Assembly: GCA_040375675.1 (NCBI GenBank)
Contig: JBEIRY010000008.1
Span: 1-39,965 of the forward strand
DNA length: 39,965 nt
Direction of reading: 5' to 3'
Source: CAIUSP01 sp040375675
Lineage (GTDB): Bacteria > Actinomycetota > Thermoleophilia > Solirubrobacterales > 70-9
A program made the translations under genes and the position numbers. Positions 31,786 to 39,965 of the stretch are shown here, one piece after another. Numbering within the stretch: position 1 is the first letter of the stretch; every line of letters starts with the position of its first letter. Below the pieces are notes generated by a model. It saw only the letters and a list, made by a program, of their open reading frames with translations, did not search any database and was not told the origin of the DNA.

Positions 31786-33321
31786 TTAGAGACCTACGGC
31801 CCGCGAGAGCGCCTCGCCGGCCTGCGTTGTCCACTCGACGAGTTGCTCGGGGTAGATACCCAGGAAGACCGTCGCTGCAGCGCAGATCACACCGGTGCCG
31901 ACGACCAGCACGCAGCGGCTCGAGCCGGGCGGAACTTCTTCTGTGGAATCCGCTTCGGGGGCCGCGCCGGCGATCTTCGGCATCGCCGACTGGGTCTTCG
32001 GTGCGTCTTTTGCGGGCTGCATCCAGATTGCCGAGAGCAGTCGCAGGTAGTAGCCGAGCGATACCACCGTTCCGATCACGACCACGACCGCAAGCCAGGT
32101 GTAGTCGGCGTTCACGGCTGCCTCGATCAGGTACAGCTTTCCGATGAATCCTGCCGTGCCGGGAAGCCCGATCATCGAGAGCACGCCGATGGTCATTGGC
32201 CAGGCGAGCCAGGGCCTGGTGCGTCCGATTCCGGCGATCCCGCTGACATCGTCACCGAATCCGGATTCCCGCTCGCGAGCTACGAGCGGCGCGAACACGG
32301 CGAAGTTCGCAAGGGTGTAGACGGCCAGGTAGAAGAGCATTGCCCCGGCGCCTTGAGTATTTGCCACCACCAGACCGACCAGGATGTATCCGCCTTGGGC
32401 GATACCTGAATATCCGAGCAGCCTCTTGATCGAGCGCTGACCTAGGGCCCCTACGTTTCCGATCACGATCGAGATCACCGCCAGCACGGCGAGCGCGGCA
32501 TCCCAGGTACCGGAGAGTTCGCCGAGAGCCTGTTCGAGCAGACGGGCAAAGGCGACGAAGACGATCGCCTTGGTGGCTACAGCCATGAATCCTGTGATCG
32601 GAGTCGGCGCACCCTCATAGACATCGGGCGCCCACTGGTGGAAGGGGGCGAGCGAGAGCTTGAACGCCATCCCTACGATCGCCATCGCGGCACCGGCGAG
32701 AATCAGCGTGTCGCTTGCAAGCTGGTTGGAGGTCAACTCCTCGGCGATCACACCGAAGTTGGTGCTTCCGGTGGCTCCGTAGATCAGCGCAAATCCGTAG
32801 AGCAGCGTGGCCGATCCGAGCGATCCCACGATCAGATACTTCAAGCCCGACTCGAGTGACTTCTCGCGTTTGACCGCCGCCCCGCAAAGCACATAGAGCG
32901 GGATCGAGAGCAGTTCGAGTCCGACGAAGAAGCTGATCAGGTTGATCGACTGGGCGAGCACGGTCATGCCGATTACCGAACCGACGAGAAGTGCGTAGTA
33001 GGCGCCGTGGCCCGCAGAGTAGGCGGCCGGCTCGCGCAGCGATAGGAGCACCGTACCTGCGGCCGCAACCAGTGCGATCAGGATCGCCATCGAGCCGATG
33101 TCGTCCAGTCGCAACGCGTTTGCCATCAGGTTCTCACTGTTACCCCACTGCCAGACCGTCAGGCCCGCTGCCGCGCCAAAGCCGATAAGCGTCAGCAGGG
33201 CAACGGTGAATCTCCCAACCCGCGGGATGATGCTTGCGACGATGACCACGCAGAGGGTCGCCACAAGAGCGATCAGCGGCGAAAGCCCTGCGTAATCGAT
33301 TACCGGAGGGGTAAAGGTCAT
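31786..33321 (-). CDS. nuoN: NADH-quinone oxidoreductase subunit N
   Basis: The 511-residue antiporter-like subunit sits in the membrane arm of complex I and carries one proton channel. LAPFHQWAPDVYEGAPTPI contains the conserved mid-membrane helix motif, and YSGIAQGGYILVGL follows. Near the C-terminus a loop of about 35 residues rich in Ala, Pro and Glu (roughly 435-468) sits before the last helix. Its ATG overlaps the nuoM stop by 4 nt. It is the last nuo gene on this strand. Confidence 0.94.
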   Translation of the reverse strand: MTFTPPVIDYAGLSPLIALVATLCVVIVASIIPRVGRFTVALLTLIGFGAAAGLTVWQWGNSENLMANALRLDDIGSMAILIALVAAAGTVLLSLREPAAYSAGHGAYYALLVGSVIGMTVLAQSINLISFFVGLELLSIPLYVLCGAAVKREKSLESGLKYLIVGSLGSATLLYGFALIYGATGSTNFGVIAEELTSNQLASDTLILAGAAMAIVGMAFKLSLAPFHQWAPDVYEGAPTPITGFMAVATKAIVFVAFARLLEQALGELSGTWDAALAVLAVISIVIGNVGALGQRSIKRLLGYSGIAQGGYILVGLVVANTQGAGAMLFYLAVYTLANFAVFAPLVARERESGFGDDVSGIAGIGRTRPWLAWPMTIGVLSMIGLPGTAGFIGKLYLIEAAVNADYTWLAVVVVIGTVVSLGYYLRLLSAIWMQPAKDAPKTQSAMPKIAGAAPEADSTEEVPPGSSRCVLVVGTGVICAAATVFLGIYPEQLVEWTTQAGEALSRAVGL

Positions 33322-34832
33322 GGAACGCTCCTCGAAGCGGTCTCGTCTACCGGCGTCTGACCGGCATCACGGGCAGCAGCGGCGATCTGGGCATCTGCGC
33401 TGCCGTCGATTCGGTCGAGGATCAGCTGCGGATAGAGCGCGAGCGCCACGATCACCGCGACCAGCGCGCTCAAGATCGCACCTCTGCCAACCGATATTTC
33501 GACCGAAGCGCCGGCCTCGGCCTCGCGGTTGTGCATCGAGCGCTGGTAGAGACGGAGCGCGTAGAAGCCGGCCATCGCCACACCGAGAGTGGCGATTACC
33601 GCAACTGCGATGTCGGCCTCGAATGCGCCTCTCAGGATGTAGAACTCACCGACGAAGTTGGCCGATCCCGGCAGGGCCAGCACCGCCATCGTCACGACCA
33701 GGAAGATCGCGGCAAGGAAGGGAGCGCGGAAGGCAAGTCCGCCCATCTTGCTCAGGTCGTCCGAGCCGACTCGGTCGGCGAGGAAGGCGATGATCAGCAT
33801 CATCGGTACCACCACCAGCCCGTGGTTGACCATCTGCAGCACCGCTCCGTCGAGACCGTCGGTGCGCAGGCTGAAGATGCCGAGCAGGATGAACCCCATC
33901 TGGGCGATCGAGCTGAAGGCAGCAACCAGGCGGGCATTGTTCTGGCTGAAAGCCATCACCGAGCCGTAGATGATCGAGCAGAGGGCGAGGATCAGGATCG
34001 CCTGCTGCAGAAGCGCCGCTGCATGCGGGAAGAGAGGAACTCCGATCTTGATGAATCCGTAGGCCCCTACCTTCGACAGCACGGCCGTGAACAGGGCCAG
34101 CGCCGGCAACGGGGCCGCGCGGTAGGCATCTCGTACCCATCCGTGAGCCGGGAAGATCGGCATCTTCACCAAGAATGCGATCGCGAAGAAGCAGAAGAGC
34201 CAGACCTGACTCGACTCAGGAACCCCGTGCGCCTGAATGGCCGCGATCGAGAAGGTAAGCGGTGCGTCACCACCAGAGGCGACGAACGCGGTCGCGATCG
34301 CCGCGACCAGCATCAGCAGCGATCCGAACAGCGTGTAGATCATCATCTTGATCGTTGCCGCCGAGGCGGTGATCCCTTCTTCGGGATCCTTGCCCCAAGA
34401 GCCGAAGAGGAAGAAGAACGGGATCAGCATCAGGTCGAAGAAGAGGACGAAGAGCAGCAGGTCCTGTGCACAGAATGCTCCGATCGCTCCGCTCTGGCCA
34501 AGCGCCAGCAGCAGGTACCAAGTTGCAGGACGGTCGGGAGTCTTGATCGCCGACCAGGCAGTAGCCGCCGGCCAGACGAGCGCTGCCATCAGCACCAAGA
34601 AGACGCTGATGCCGTCGATTCCGACCTTGTAGCTCACGCCGAGGTCCGGCAGCCAGTTGTCGTCGACCAGGTACTGCAGCCCGTCGCCGGACTGGTAGCC
34701 GACAGTCATCGCTATCGCGATCCCCAATGCGGCAAGGCCGAATATGAACGAGATCCACCCGACCGCCTTGCGGGGAGCGATGCAGGCGGCAAGTCCGCCT
34801 ACCGCAGGAAGCCAGATCACGAGGTTGATCAT
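33318..34832 (-). CDS. nuoM: NADH-quinone oxidoreductase subunit M
   Basis: The 504-residue subunit is the second antiporter-like module. Landmarks are YKVGIDGISVFLVLM, the KMPIFPAHGWVRDAYRAAPL discontinuous-helix region and FSSIAQMGFILLGIF. I start at ATG 34832 (MINLVIWLPAVGG), because longer readings go into nuoL. This ATG shares a base with the nuoL stop (TGATG), and the nuoM stop overlaps the nuoN ATG, so translation is coupled. Confidence 0.94.
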   Translation of the reverse strand: MINLVIWLPAVGGLAACIAPRKAVGWISFIFGLAALGIAIAMTVGYQSGDGLQYLVDDNWLPDLGVSYKVGIDGISVFLVLMAALVWPAATAWSAIKTPDRPATWYLLLALGQSGAIGAFCAQDLLLFVLFFDLMLIPFFFLFGSWGKDPEEGITASAATIKMMIYTLFGSLLMLVAAIATAFVASGGDAPLTFSIAAIQAHGVPESSQVWLFCFFAIAFLVKMPIFPAHGWVRDAYRAAPLPALALFTAVLSKVGAYGFIKIGVPLFPHAAALLQQAILILALCSIIYGSVMAFSQNNARLVAAFSSIAQMGFILLGIFSLRTDGLDGAVLQMVNHGLVVVPMMLIIAFLADRVGSDDLSKMGGLAFRAPFLAAIFLVVTMAVLALPGSANFVGEFYILRGAFEADIAVAVIATLGVAMAGFYALRLYQRSMHNREAEAGASVEISVGRGAILSALVAVIVALALYPQLILDRIDGSADAQIAAAARDAGQTPVDETASRSVP

Positions 34833-36850
34833 CAGGCGCTTCCTCCCGCGATCAGGAAGTAGATGCCGAGGCCGATCAGGCCGAGCAGCAGGACCAGTGC
34901 GTAGGTCCGCAGATATCCCGACTGCGAGATCCTCACTGCGGCGCCGGCACCACGCGCGGTTCCTGCTGCCAGCGAGGCGAAGCTGCCGATCACCTTCTTC
35001 TCGATGAACCCGTCGGCTACTCGGCTGCCGAACGCCTGCACCGGTCGCACCACCAGAGCGTTGATCAGGTTGTCGAAGTACCAGGCGTTTGCGCAAAAGT
35101 CATGCAGTAAGCGGAAGCGTTTGGCGAGCTTGGCCGGCAGGGAAGGGTTGGTTACCCAGAGATAGCGTGCGATCAGGATTCCGACGATCGAGATCACCGC
35201 TCCCACGCCCAGGCCGCGCCACTCGGCCCCAACCGTGGGCTTGTACTCCTCGGCCAGTTTCGAGTTGGCGAAGACGGGCTCGAGGAAGGAGTCGATCACA
35301 TGGGTCAGGCCGGGCACCTGCAGCAGGCCGGCAAAGAGGGCGCCGAAGGCGAGCACCGACATTGCGATCCGCATCGGCAAGGCTCGCTCGGCGATCCAGT
35401 GCTCGGATCCGGGGAACCCGACCTCGGTGTCCTCGGTCTCACCGGTCTTGGGGTTGACCGGCTCTCCGTGGGCGAGGTGTCCATGCTCGAGCTCCGCCGC
35501 CTCCTTGCAGGGCGGACCGGAGAGCACTCGGTAGACGATCCGGAATGAGTAGATCGCGGTCATCAGCGCACCAACGTAACCGCCGATCGCGAAGATCATG
35601 TACATCCCGCCGCGTGCTTCGGCGAACGCCAGGATCTCGTCTTTCGAGAAGAACCCGGAAGTCCCGGGAAAGGCAGCCAGCGCCAGGGCGCCGATCACCA
35701 GCATCGGTCCGGTGAAGCGCAGGGCCTTGCGGAAACCGCCCATCTTGTTCACGTCCTGCACCGCGGCCATCGCGGCGATCACCGAGCCGGCGGCCATGAA
35801 CAGCAGCGCCTTGAAAAACGCGTGGGTCATCAGGTGGAACATGCCGGCGCTGTAGGCCCCGATCGAGACTCCGACCACCATGTAGCCGATCTGGCTGATC
35901 GTCGAATAGGCGATGATCCGCTTCAGGTCGACTACCACGAGGGCGACCGTGCCGGCAAAGAGCAAGGTGGCGAGGCCGATGAACGCGGCGACATCGGCAG
36001 CGGTGGGTGCGATCTCGAAGATCGGCCAGAACCGGGCGATCAGATAAACGCCGGCTGTGACCATCGTCGCTGCGTGGATCAAAGCCGAGACCGGGGTGGG
36101 GCCTTCCATCGCATCTGCAAGCCAGGTGTGGAGCGGTATCTGGGCCGACTTGGCGAACGCGCCGACCAGAAGCAGCAGGCCTATGGCGACAGCGACCCCG
36201 CTGTTTACCGACAGATCTCCGGGCGCTTTGGCGAATATCTCGGTCAGATCCAGCGCACCGATCTCCCGGAGGATCAGGAATGCGGCGAGCACCAGCCCGA
36301 TGTCGCCGACCACATTGATCACGAAGGCCTTCATGCCTGCCGCTGTGGCGGTGCTTCGCCGGTACCAGAAGCTGATCAGTGCGTAAGAGGCAAAGCCGAC
36401 GAAGCCCCAGCCGACGATCAGCAGCACCAGGTTGCCGGCCAGGACCAGCAGCAGCATCGAGAAGACGAAGTAGTTGAGGTAGCTGAAGAAGCGGTTGTAG
36501 CCGCGGTCGGAGGTCATGTAGGCGAGCGAGTAGAGGTGGATCAGGGTCGAGACACCGGTCACGATCAGACACATGAAGACCGAGAGAGGGTCGACCAGGA
36601 TCGAGAGCTTGACGTCGATCCCCGCTACAGCGGCGTAGTCGTAGAGGGAGCCCTGCAGCGAGCGCTCCTCGGCTGGGTGCGAGAGCAGCCCGAAAAGCGC
36701 CGCGATCGCAAAGGCAAAGGCGATCCCGATCGCTGCCGTGCCGATGTAGCCGGCTGCGCGCTTGGGAAGCACCTTCCACAGCAGCGAGATGGTGAGGCTC
36801 CCCGCAAGCGGGAAGGCGAGTACGAGCCAGGCGCAGGTAACGGCGTTCAT
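34832..36850 (-). CDS. nuoL: NADH-quinone oxidoreductase subunit L
   Basis: The 672-residue subunit is the distal antiporter-like module with the long lateral helix. WLADAMEGPTPVSALIHAAT is the hallmark region, and HAFFKALLFMAAGSVI follows. A hydrophilic loop (EHGHLAHGEPVNPKTGETED) of about 45 residues lies before the final transmembrane and lateral helices. The ATG is 5 nt after the nuoK stop. Confidence 0.95.
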   Translation of the reverse strand: MNAVTCAWLVLAFPLAGSLTISLLWKVLPKRAAGYIGTAAIGIAFAFAIAALFGLLSHPAEERSLQGSLYDYAAVAGIDVKLSILVDPLSVFMCLIVTGVSTLIHLYSLAYMTSDRGYNRFFSYLNYFVFSMLLLVLAGNLVLLIVGWGFVGFASYALISFWYRRSTATAAGMKAFVINVVGDIGLVLAAFLILREIGALDLTEIFAKAPGDLSVNSGVAVAIGLLLLVGAFAKSAQIPLHTWLADAMEGPTPVSALIHAATMVTAGVYLIARFWPIFEIAPTAADVAAFIGLATLLFAGTVALVVVDLKRIIAYSTISQIGYMVVGVSIGAYSAGMFHLMTHAFFKALLFMAAGSVIAAMAAVQDVNKMGGFRKALRFTGPMLVIGALALAAFPGTSGFFSKDEILAFAEARGGMYMIFAIGGYVGALMTAIYSFRIVYRVLSGPPCKEAAELEHGHLAHGEPVNPKTGETEDTEVGFPGSEHWIAERALPMRIAMSVLAFGALFAGLLQVPGLTHVIDSFLEPVFANSKLAEEYKPTVGAEWRGLGVGAVISIVGILIARYLWVTNPSLPAKLAKRFRLLHDFCANAWYFDNLINALVVRPVQAFGSRVADGFIEKKVIGSFASLAAGTARGAGAAVRISQSGYLRTYALVLLLGLIGLGIYFLIAGGSA

Positions 36851-36855
36851 CGCAC

Positions 36856-37155
36856 CTATCCCCTCAGGCTCCGGAAGTCATCGACGTTCAGCGGCAGCTT
36901 GCGGCGGTAGGCAGCGACTATCAGGCCGAGTCCGACCACCACCTCGCACGCTGCGACGACCATCACGATCAGCGCCAGAATCTGACCCTGCTGGTCTGCG
37001 AGCGAGCGGGAAAACGAAAGCAGCGCGAGGTTGCCGGCGTTCAGCATCAGCTCGAGGCAGAGCAGGATCACCAGCGGGCTACGGCGCACCAGCACACCGA
37101 TTGCGCCGATTGCAAACAGCAGCGCAGAGAGGACCAGGTAGTAGGTGATGTCCAT
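36856..37155 (-). CDS. nuoK: NADH-quinone oxidoreductase subunit K
   Basis: The 99-residue, three-helix subunit has the buried glutamates Glu35 (LCLELMLNAGNLALL) and Glu71 (AACEVVVGLGL), which match Glu36 and Glu72 of the E. coli protein needed for proton pumping. The ATG directly follows the nuoJ stop codon with no gap. Confidence 0.95.
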   Translation of the reverse strand: MDITYYLVLSALLFAIGAIGVLVRRSPLVILLCLELMLNAGNLALLSFSRSLADQQGQILALIVMVVAACEVVVGLGLIVAAYRRKLPLNVDDFRSLRG

Positions 37156-37692
37156 CTAGCCCAGAGCCTCCTCGGCATCGGGCTCGTCGCGCCGTCGGCG
37201 CTCGGCAAGCACCACGGCTCCGACCGCAGCGACCAGCAGGAGCAGTGACGCTGCCTCGAAACCGATCAGGAAACGTTCGAGCAGGAGCTTGCCCACGCCC
37301 TCGGGAGAGCCGAACCCGAGACCCACCTCGGGGCCGCCTGAATCGAGCGCTGTCAGCCCCGATCCGATGATCGCGATCGAGAGTTCGATGAAGATCGCGG
37401 CTCCGACCAGAAAGGCGATGGGTCGCTGTCCGGGGATCGCATCGAGCTTCGGCTCCTCGATTCCACCGACGTACGCCGCAACGAACACGTAGAGAACCAT
37501 CACCGCACCGGCGTATACGACCACCTGGGCCGCAGCGATGAACTCAGCCTGAAGGATCAGGAAGAGTCCGGCGATGGAAACCAGATGCACGATCAGCGCG
37601 AGCACGCTGTAAAACGGGTTCCGCAATGCGACGACTGCTGCTGCGCCCCCAATTGCGCCGATCGCGCCGAACCAGAACAGGACCTCCTTCAC
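37156..37692 (-). CDS. nuoJ: NADH-quinone oxidoreductase subunit J
   Basis: The 178-residue, five-helix subunit has ALRNPFYSVLALIVHLVSIA in helix 2 and VVYAGAVMVLYVFVAAYVGG, the pi-bulge helix with the conserved Tyr-Ala-Gly-Ala-Val. The C-terminal tail is charged (RRRRDEPDAEEALG-like). It begins 4 nt after the nuoI stop and is followed directly by nuoK. Confidence 0.93.
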   Translation of the reverse strand: MKEVLFWFGAIGAIGGAAAVVALRNPFYSVLALIVHLVSIAGLFLILQAEFIAAAQVVVYAGAVMVLYVFVAAYVGGIEEPKLDAIPGQRPIAFLVGAAIFIELSIAIIGSGLTALDSGGPEVGLGFGSPEGVGKLLLERFLIGFEAASLLLLVAAVGAVVLAERRRRDEPDAEEALG

Positions 37693-37696
37693 CGGT

Positions 37697-38275
37697 CTAC
37701 TCGCCCTCTCGCTTCAGCGGGGTCCGCTCGATCGGCTCGGCCAACAGCATCTCCTTGGTGAAGATCAGATCGGCGCGGTTGTAGTCGGCCATCTCGTAGT
37801 CGTGTCCCATCGTGATTGCGTCGAACGGACACGCGATCTCGCAGTAGCCGCAGAAGATGCAACGGGCGAGGTTGATCTCGTAGACCTCGGCGTAGCGCTC
37901 ACCGGCGGACACGCGGTGTTCGGGATCGTTCTCCCGGGCGACCACGCGGATGCAGTCGGCCGGGCAGGCCGCCGCACAAAGCGAGCAACCAACGCACTTC
38001 TCCAGGCCGGTGTCTTCGAAGCGGTGCAGTTTGTGTCGCCCGCGGAAGCGCGGATAGACCGCCGTCTTCTCCTCCGGGTACTGAAGGGTTACCGGACCCT
38101 CGACCAGTCGCCCGAAGGTGGTCCTCATGCCTCGCATCGTCTCGCGCAGGGCGCGCCATCCGCTGGCGGCACCTCCGTTGTATTCCGGTCCGCGCTGGAC
38201 CGAGATCACGTCGGCCTCCTGCAGGTACGGGAAGGGACTCCAGTCGGTCTTGTCGGTGTTCAGTTTGGCGTGCAT
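37697..38275 (-). CDS. nuoI: NADH-quinone oxidoreductase subunit I (two 4Fe-4S)
   Basis: The 192-residue iron-sulfur subunit holds the N6a and N6b clusters that pass electrons towards quinone. The cysteines are C94-C97-C100 with C104, and C139-C142-C145 with C149, each followed by Pro. The N-terminal 55 residues are longer than in E. coli and end in a membrane-associating helix. I start at ATG 38275, preceded by GGGAGAG; an in-frame TTG at 38290 would add five residues. Confidence 0.94.
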   Translation of the reverse strand: MHAKLNTDKTDWSPFPYLQEADVISVQRGPEYNGGAASGWRALRETMRGMRTTFGRLVEGPVTLQYPEEKTAVYPRFRGRHKLHRFEDTGLEKCVGCSLCAAACPADCIRVVARENDPEHRVSAGERYAEVYEINLARCIFCGYCEIACPFDAITMGHDYEMADYNRADLIFTKEMLLAEPIERTPLKREGE

Positions 38276-38294
38276 TTCTCTCTCCCTCAAATCC

Positions 38295-39302
38295 TCAGGT
38301 AAGCGTCACCACGACGGCGGTTACGAGCGCGTTCAGGGTCGCAATCGGCAGCAGCACCTTCCAGCCGAGGCTCATCAGCTGGTCGTAGCGAACCCTCGGG
38401 ATAGTCGCGCGGATCCAGATGAACATCAGGATCAGCACGAAGGTCTTGATCCCCATCCAGAGCGGACCCAGCCAGTCCGGTCCGGGTCCGAGAAAACCGC
38501 CCAGGAACATCGCAGCGCCGATCGCCGAGACGACCGTGATCTCGATGTACTCGGCCAGCAGGAACGAGCCGAAGCGCATTCCGCCGTACTCGGTCTGGTA
38601 GCCGGCGACCAACTCGGCGTCTGCTTCGGGGAGGTCGAACGGTGTGCGGTTCGTTTCGGCGAAGCCCGCCAGCATGAAGATGATGAACCCGACTATCTGG
38701 GGAACGATGTACCAGATCCCGCGCTGGGCTTCGACGATGTCCACGAGCGAGAGCGATCCCGCCATGAAGATGACTCCGAGCAGCGAGAGCCCCATCGCGA
38801 CCTCGTAGCTGATCAGCTGGGCGGCGGCTCGCATCGCACCGAGAAAGCTGTACTTCGAGCCCGATGACCAACCGGCCAGAAGCAGTCCGTAGAAGGCGAT
38901 CGAACCGACGGCGAAGAAGTAGAGGATGCCGATCGAGACGTCGATCCCGTAGAGGCCGACTCCGTCGACCACGTTGCCGAACGGGATGATCGCGATCGCG
39001 AGGATTCCCGAGAGCACCACCAGCAGCGGGCCGATTGCAAACAGGAACGGAACGGCCGCATCGGGCCGAAAGTGCTCCTTGCCGAGCAGCTTCCCGACAT
39101 CGGCAAGCGGCTGCAGCAGCCCGACCGGGCCGACCCGGTTGGGCCCGTAGCGCTGCTGGAATCGTCCGAGCAGCTTTCGCTCGAGCACGGTCAAAAGTGG
39201 CAGCACGGCGAACATCACCGCGAAGATCACGATCGACTTGACGACCAGAAGCCACGGGGCCTCCGCAAAAGCGGTGTCGGCGATCAGCGGGAATCCGCTC
39301 AT
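38295..39302 (-). CDS. nuoH: NADH-quinone oxidoreductase subunit H
   Basis: The 335-residue, eight-helix subunit forms part of the quinone-binding cavity. LERKLLGRFQQRYGPNRVGP, GKLLGKEHFRP and the acidic FAETNRTPFDLPEADAELVA loop are its hallmarks. The ATG overlaps the nuoG stop by 4 nt (ATGA), so translation is coupled. Confidence 0.95.
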   Translation of the reverse strand: MSGFPLIADTAFAEAPWLLVVKSIVIFAVMFAVLPLLTVLERKLLGRFQQRYGPNRVGPVGLLQPLADVGKLLGKEHFRPDAAVPFLFAIGPLLVVLSGILAIAIIPFGNVVDGVGLYGIDVSIGILYFFAVGSIAFYGLLLAGWSSGSKYSFLGAMRAAAQLISYEVAMGLSLLGVIFMAGSLSLVDIVEAQRGIWYIVPQIVGFIIFMLAGFAETNRTPFDLPEADAELVAGYQTEYGGMRFGSFLLAEYIEITVVSAIGAAMFLGGFLGPGPDWLGPLWMGIKTFVLILMFIWIRATIPRVRYDQLMSLGWKVLLPIATLNALVTAVVVTLT

Positions 39303-39965
39303 GCTGATTCTGTCTGCCCTACCGGAGAGGCAACCTCGATCCGGATCGTCCGGGATCCCGGCGTTGAATCAGTCAACAGGTTTCCGTTGTCGTCGCGGGT
39401 ACCGCAGATCAGATAGGCCGCGCCCGGGATCATCGCTTCGCGTATCGCGACCTTGGCCTCTACCGCCGCGCCGTTACCCGCGCTCACCCTGACCGCCTGG
39501 CCCTGGCTGAGTTTGAGCCGCTCTGCGTCGGGGATGGATATTTCGAGACTCTGTTCGGGCACCAGGAACTCGAGCGACTGGCTGCGCTCTGCGACCTCGG
39601 CGGCCCAGAGGTCGCGGCGTGTACCGAGCCGGATCGCATCCGGTGCGCCATTGGTCGCGGTTGCTCCAGCGGGTGCCGAAGCCGGAGCGCTGCCCGCCGG
39701 TACGCGAGCGGCTGCGCCATCACGATCCTGCCAGCGCACACCTTGCCCTGCCAATTCCTCTTCGGTGACCCCCTGATACAGACCCACCGCGGAGGTCATT
39801 GCGGCAAAGAGACCAGGTTGATCGGTGAAATCGCACTCGACGCCCAGCTCGCTTGCGACCGCGGCGAGGAAGTTCCAGGTCGGCAAAAGGCCGTCGGGCG
39901 GCGGGACATTTCGGCGGACACGCTGAAGGCGCCCGTCGGGATGCGTGATCGTCCCCTCCTTTTCA
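39299..39965 (-). CDS. nuoG: NADH-quinone oxidoreductase subunit G, C-terminal part (cut by right window edge)
   Basis: The frame is open from the right edge to the TGA at 39299, about 221 residues. It is the C-terminal end of the large molybdopterin-oxidoreductase-like subunit. Upstream residues read THPDGRLQRVRRNV, then PPDGLLPTWNFLAAVASELG. The molydopterin-dinucleotide-binding beta domain follows with EISIPDAERLKLSQGQAV and EAMIPGAAYLICGT. A linker rich in Ala, Pro and Gly lies around 75-100 residues from the cut. The metal-cluster domains are outside the window. It is followed by nuoH with a 4-nt overlap. Confidence 0.9.
   Translation of the reverse strand, partial: EKEGTITHPDGRLQRVRRNVPPPDGLLPTWNFLAAVASELGVECDFTDQPGLFAAMTSAVGLYQGVTEEELAGQGVRWQDRDGAAARVPAGSAPASAPAGATATNGAPDAIRLGTRRDLWAAEVAERSQSLEFLVPEQSLEISIPDAERLKLSQGQAVRVSAGNGAAVEAKVAIREAMIPGAAYLICGTRDDNGNLLTDSTPGSRTIRIEVASPVGQTESA

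Noticed and set aside
33531..34862. A forward open frame of 443 codons
   Set aside because: It is antisense to nuoM, with a Glu/Asp/Gln/Arg-rich composition typical of the complement of hydrophobic codons.
34833..35096. Extension of nuoM by 88 codons at its 5' end
   Set aside because: The added residues are Arg-rich and out of frame with nuoL. ATG 34832 gives the normal NuoM N-terminus and TGATG coupling.
35822..36910. A forward open frame of 362 codons
   Set aside because: It is antisense to nuoL and nuoK, with the same shadow composition.

Overview
This window looks like part of a high-GC actinobacterial chromosome. I lean towards the Thermoleophilia/Solirubrobacterales side, but no marker gene settles the lineage. 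The reasons are uniformly GC-rich coding sequence, frequent GTG and TTG starts, several actinobacterial gene types (FadE-like acyl-CoA dehydrogenases, a decaprenyl-phosphate phosphoribosyltransferase-like UbiA protein, a RibD-like pyrimidine reductase, AcrA1/AGPS-type lipid enzymes), and many starts with a TANNNT box 6-9 nt upstream in place of a Shine-Dalgarno sequence. Genes are dense: no gap exceeds about 210 bases, and I found no tRNA, rRNA, CRISPR array, insertion sequence or clear intrinsic terminator.

Layout. 1-172 (-): start of a secreted protein, cut by the left edge. 377-7219 (+): a lipid block of a two-domain fatty acyl-CoA reductase, an alkyl-DHAP-synthase-like flavoprotein, a UbiA-family membrane transferase and a large/small pair of acyl-CoA dehydrogenases. 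7391-7915 (+): a PAS-LuxR regulator behind an elaborate leader. 7912-10035 (-): citrate synthase with two small unknown proteins in one operon. 10131-14411: a PfkB kinase divergent from a quinone-oxidoreductase/DEAD-box helicase/EamA transporter run. 14408-17383: separate HAD, APH-like kinase and ACAD genes that together match the three domains of animal ACAD10. 17394-19170 (-): RibD-like reductase and sulfotransferase. 19240-22015 (+): haloalkane-dehalogenase-like hydrolase, DUF2804-like protein and a flippase-like membrane protein. 22012-26763: a pilin-like protein, a 90-aa unknown plus SDR, a zinc-ribbon membrane protein plus saccharopine-dehydrogenase-like oxidoreductase, and a membrane protein with a Ser/Thr-rich linker. 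26776-31752 (-): VOC protein, acetyl-CoA synthetase, a tandem degenerate ThyX-like protein and an AEC permease. 31786-39965 (-): the distal part of a complex I operon, nuoG(partial)-H-I-J-K-L-M-N.

How it fits together. Central metabolism (acetyl-CoA synthetase, citrate synthase, complex I) is interleaved with lipid chemistry. The reductase/AGPS pair could make fatty alcohol and exchange it into a glycerol ether. The acyl-CoA dehydrogenases point to beta-oxidation-type catabolism, and the HAD/kinase/ACAD group points to 4-hydroxyacyl-CoA-type catabolism. These links are inferences from family membership and gene order.

The strongest candidates for something new are: (1) the apparently leaderless promoter architecture shared by a dozen genes; (2) the dismantled ACAD10, whose HAD and kinase genes have start codons overlapping head-to-head; (3) the fatty-alcohol/ether-lipid gene pair; (4) a tandem ThyX-like protein with incomplete signature motifs in both halves; and (5) two uncharacterised small proteins locked to citrate synthase.
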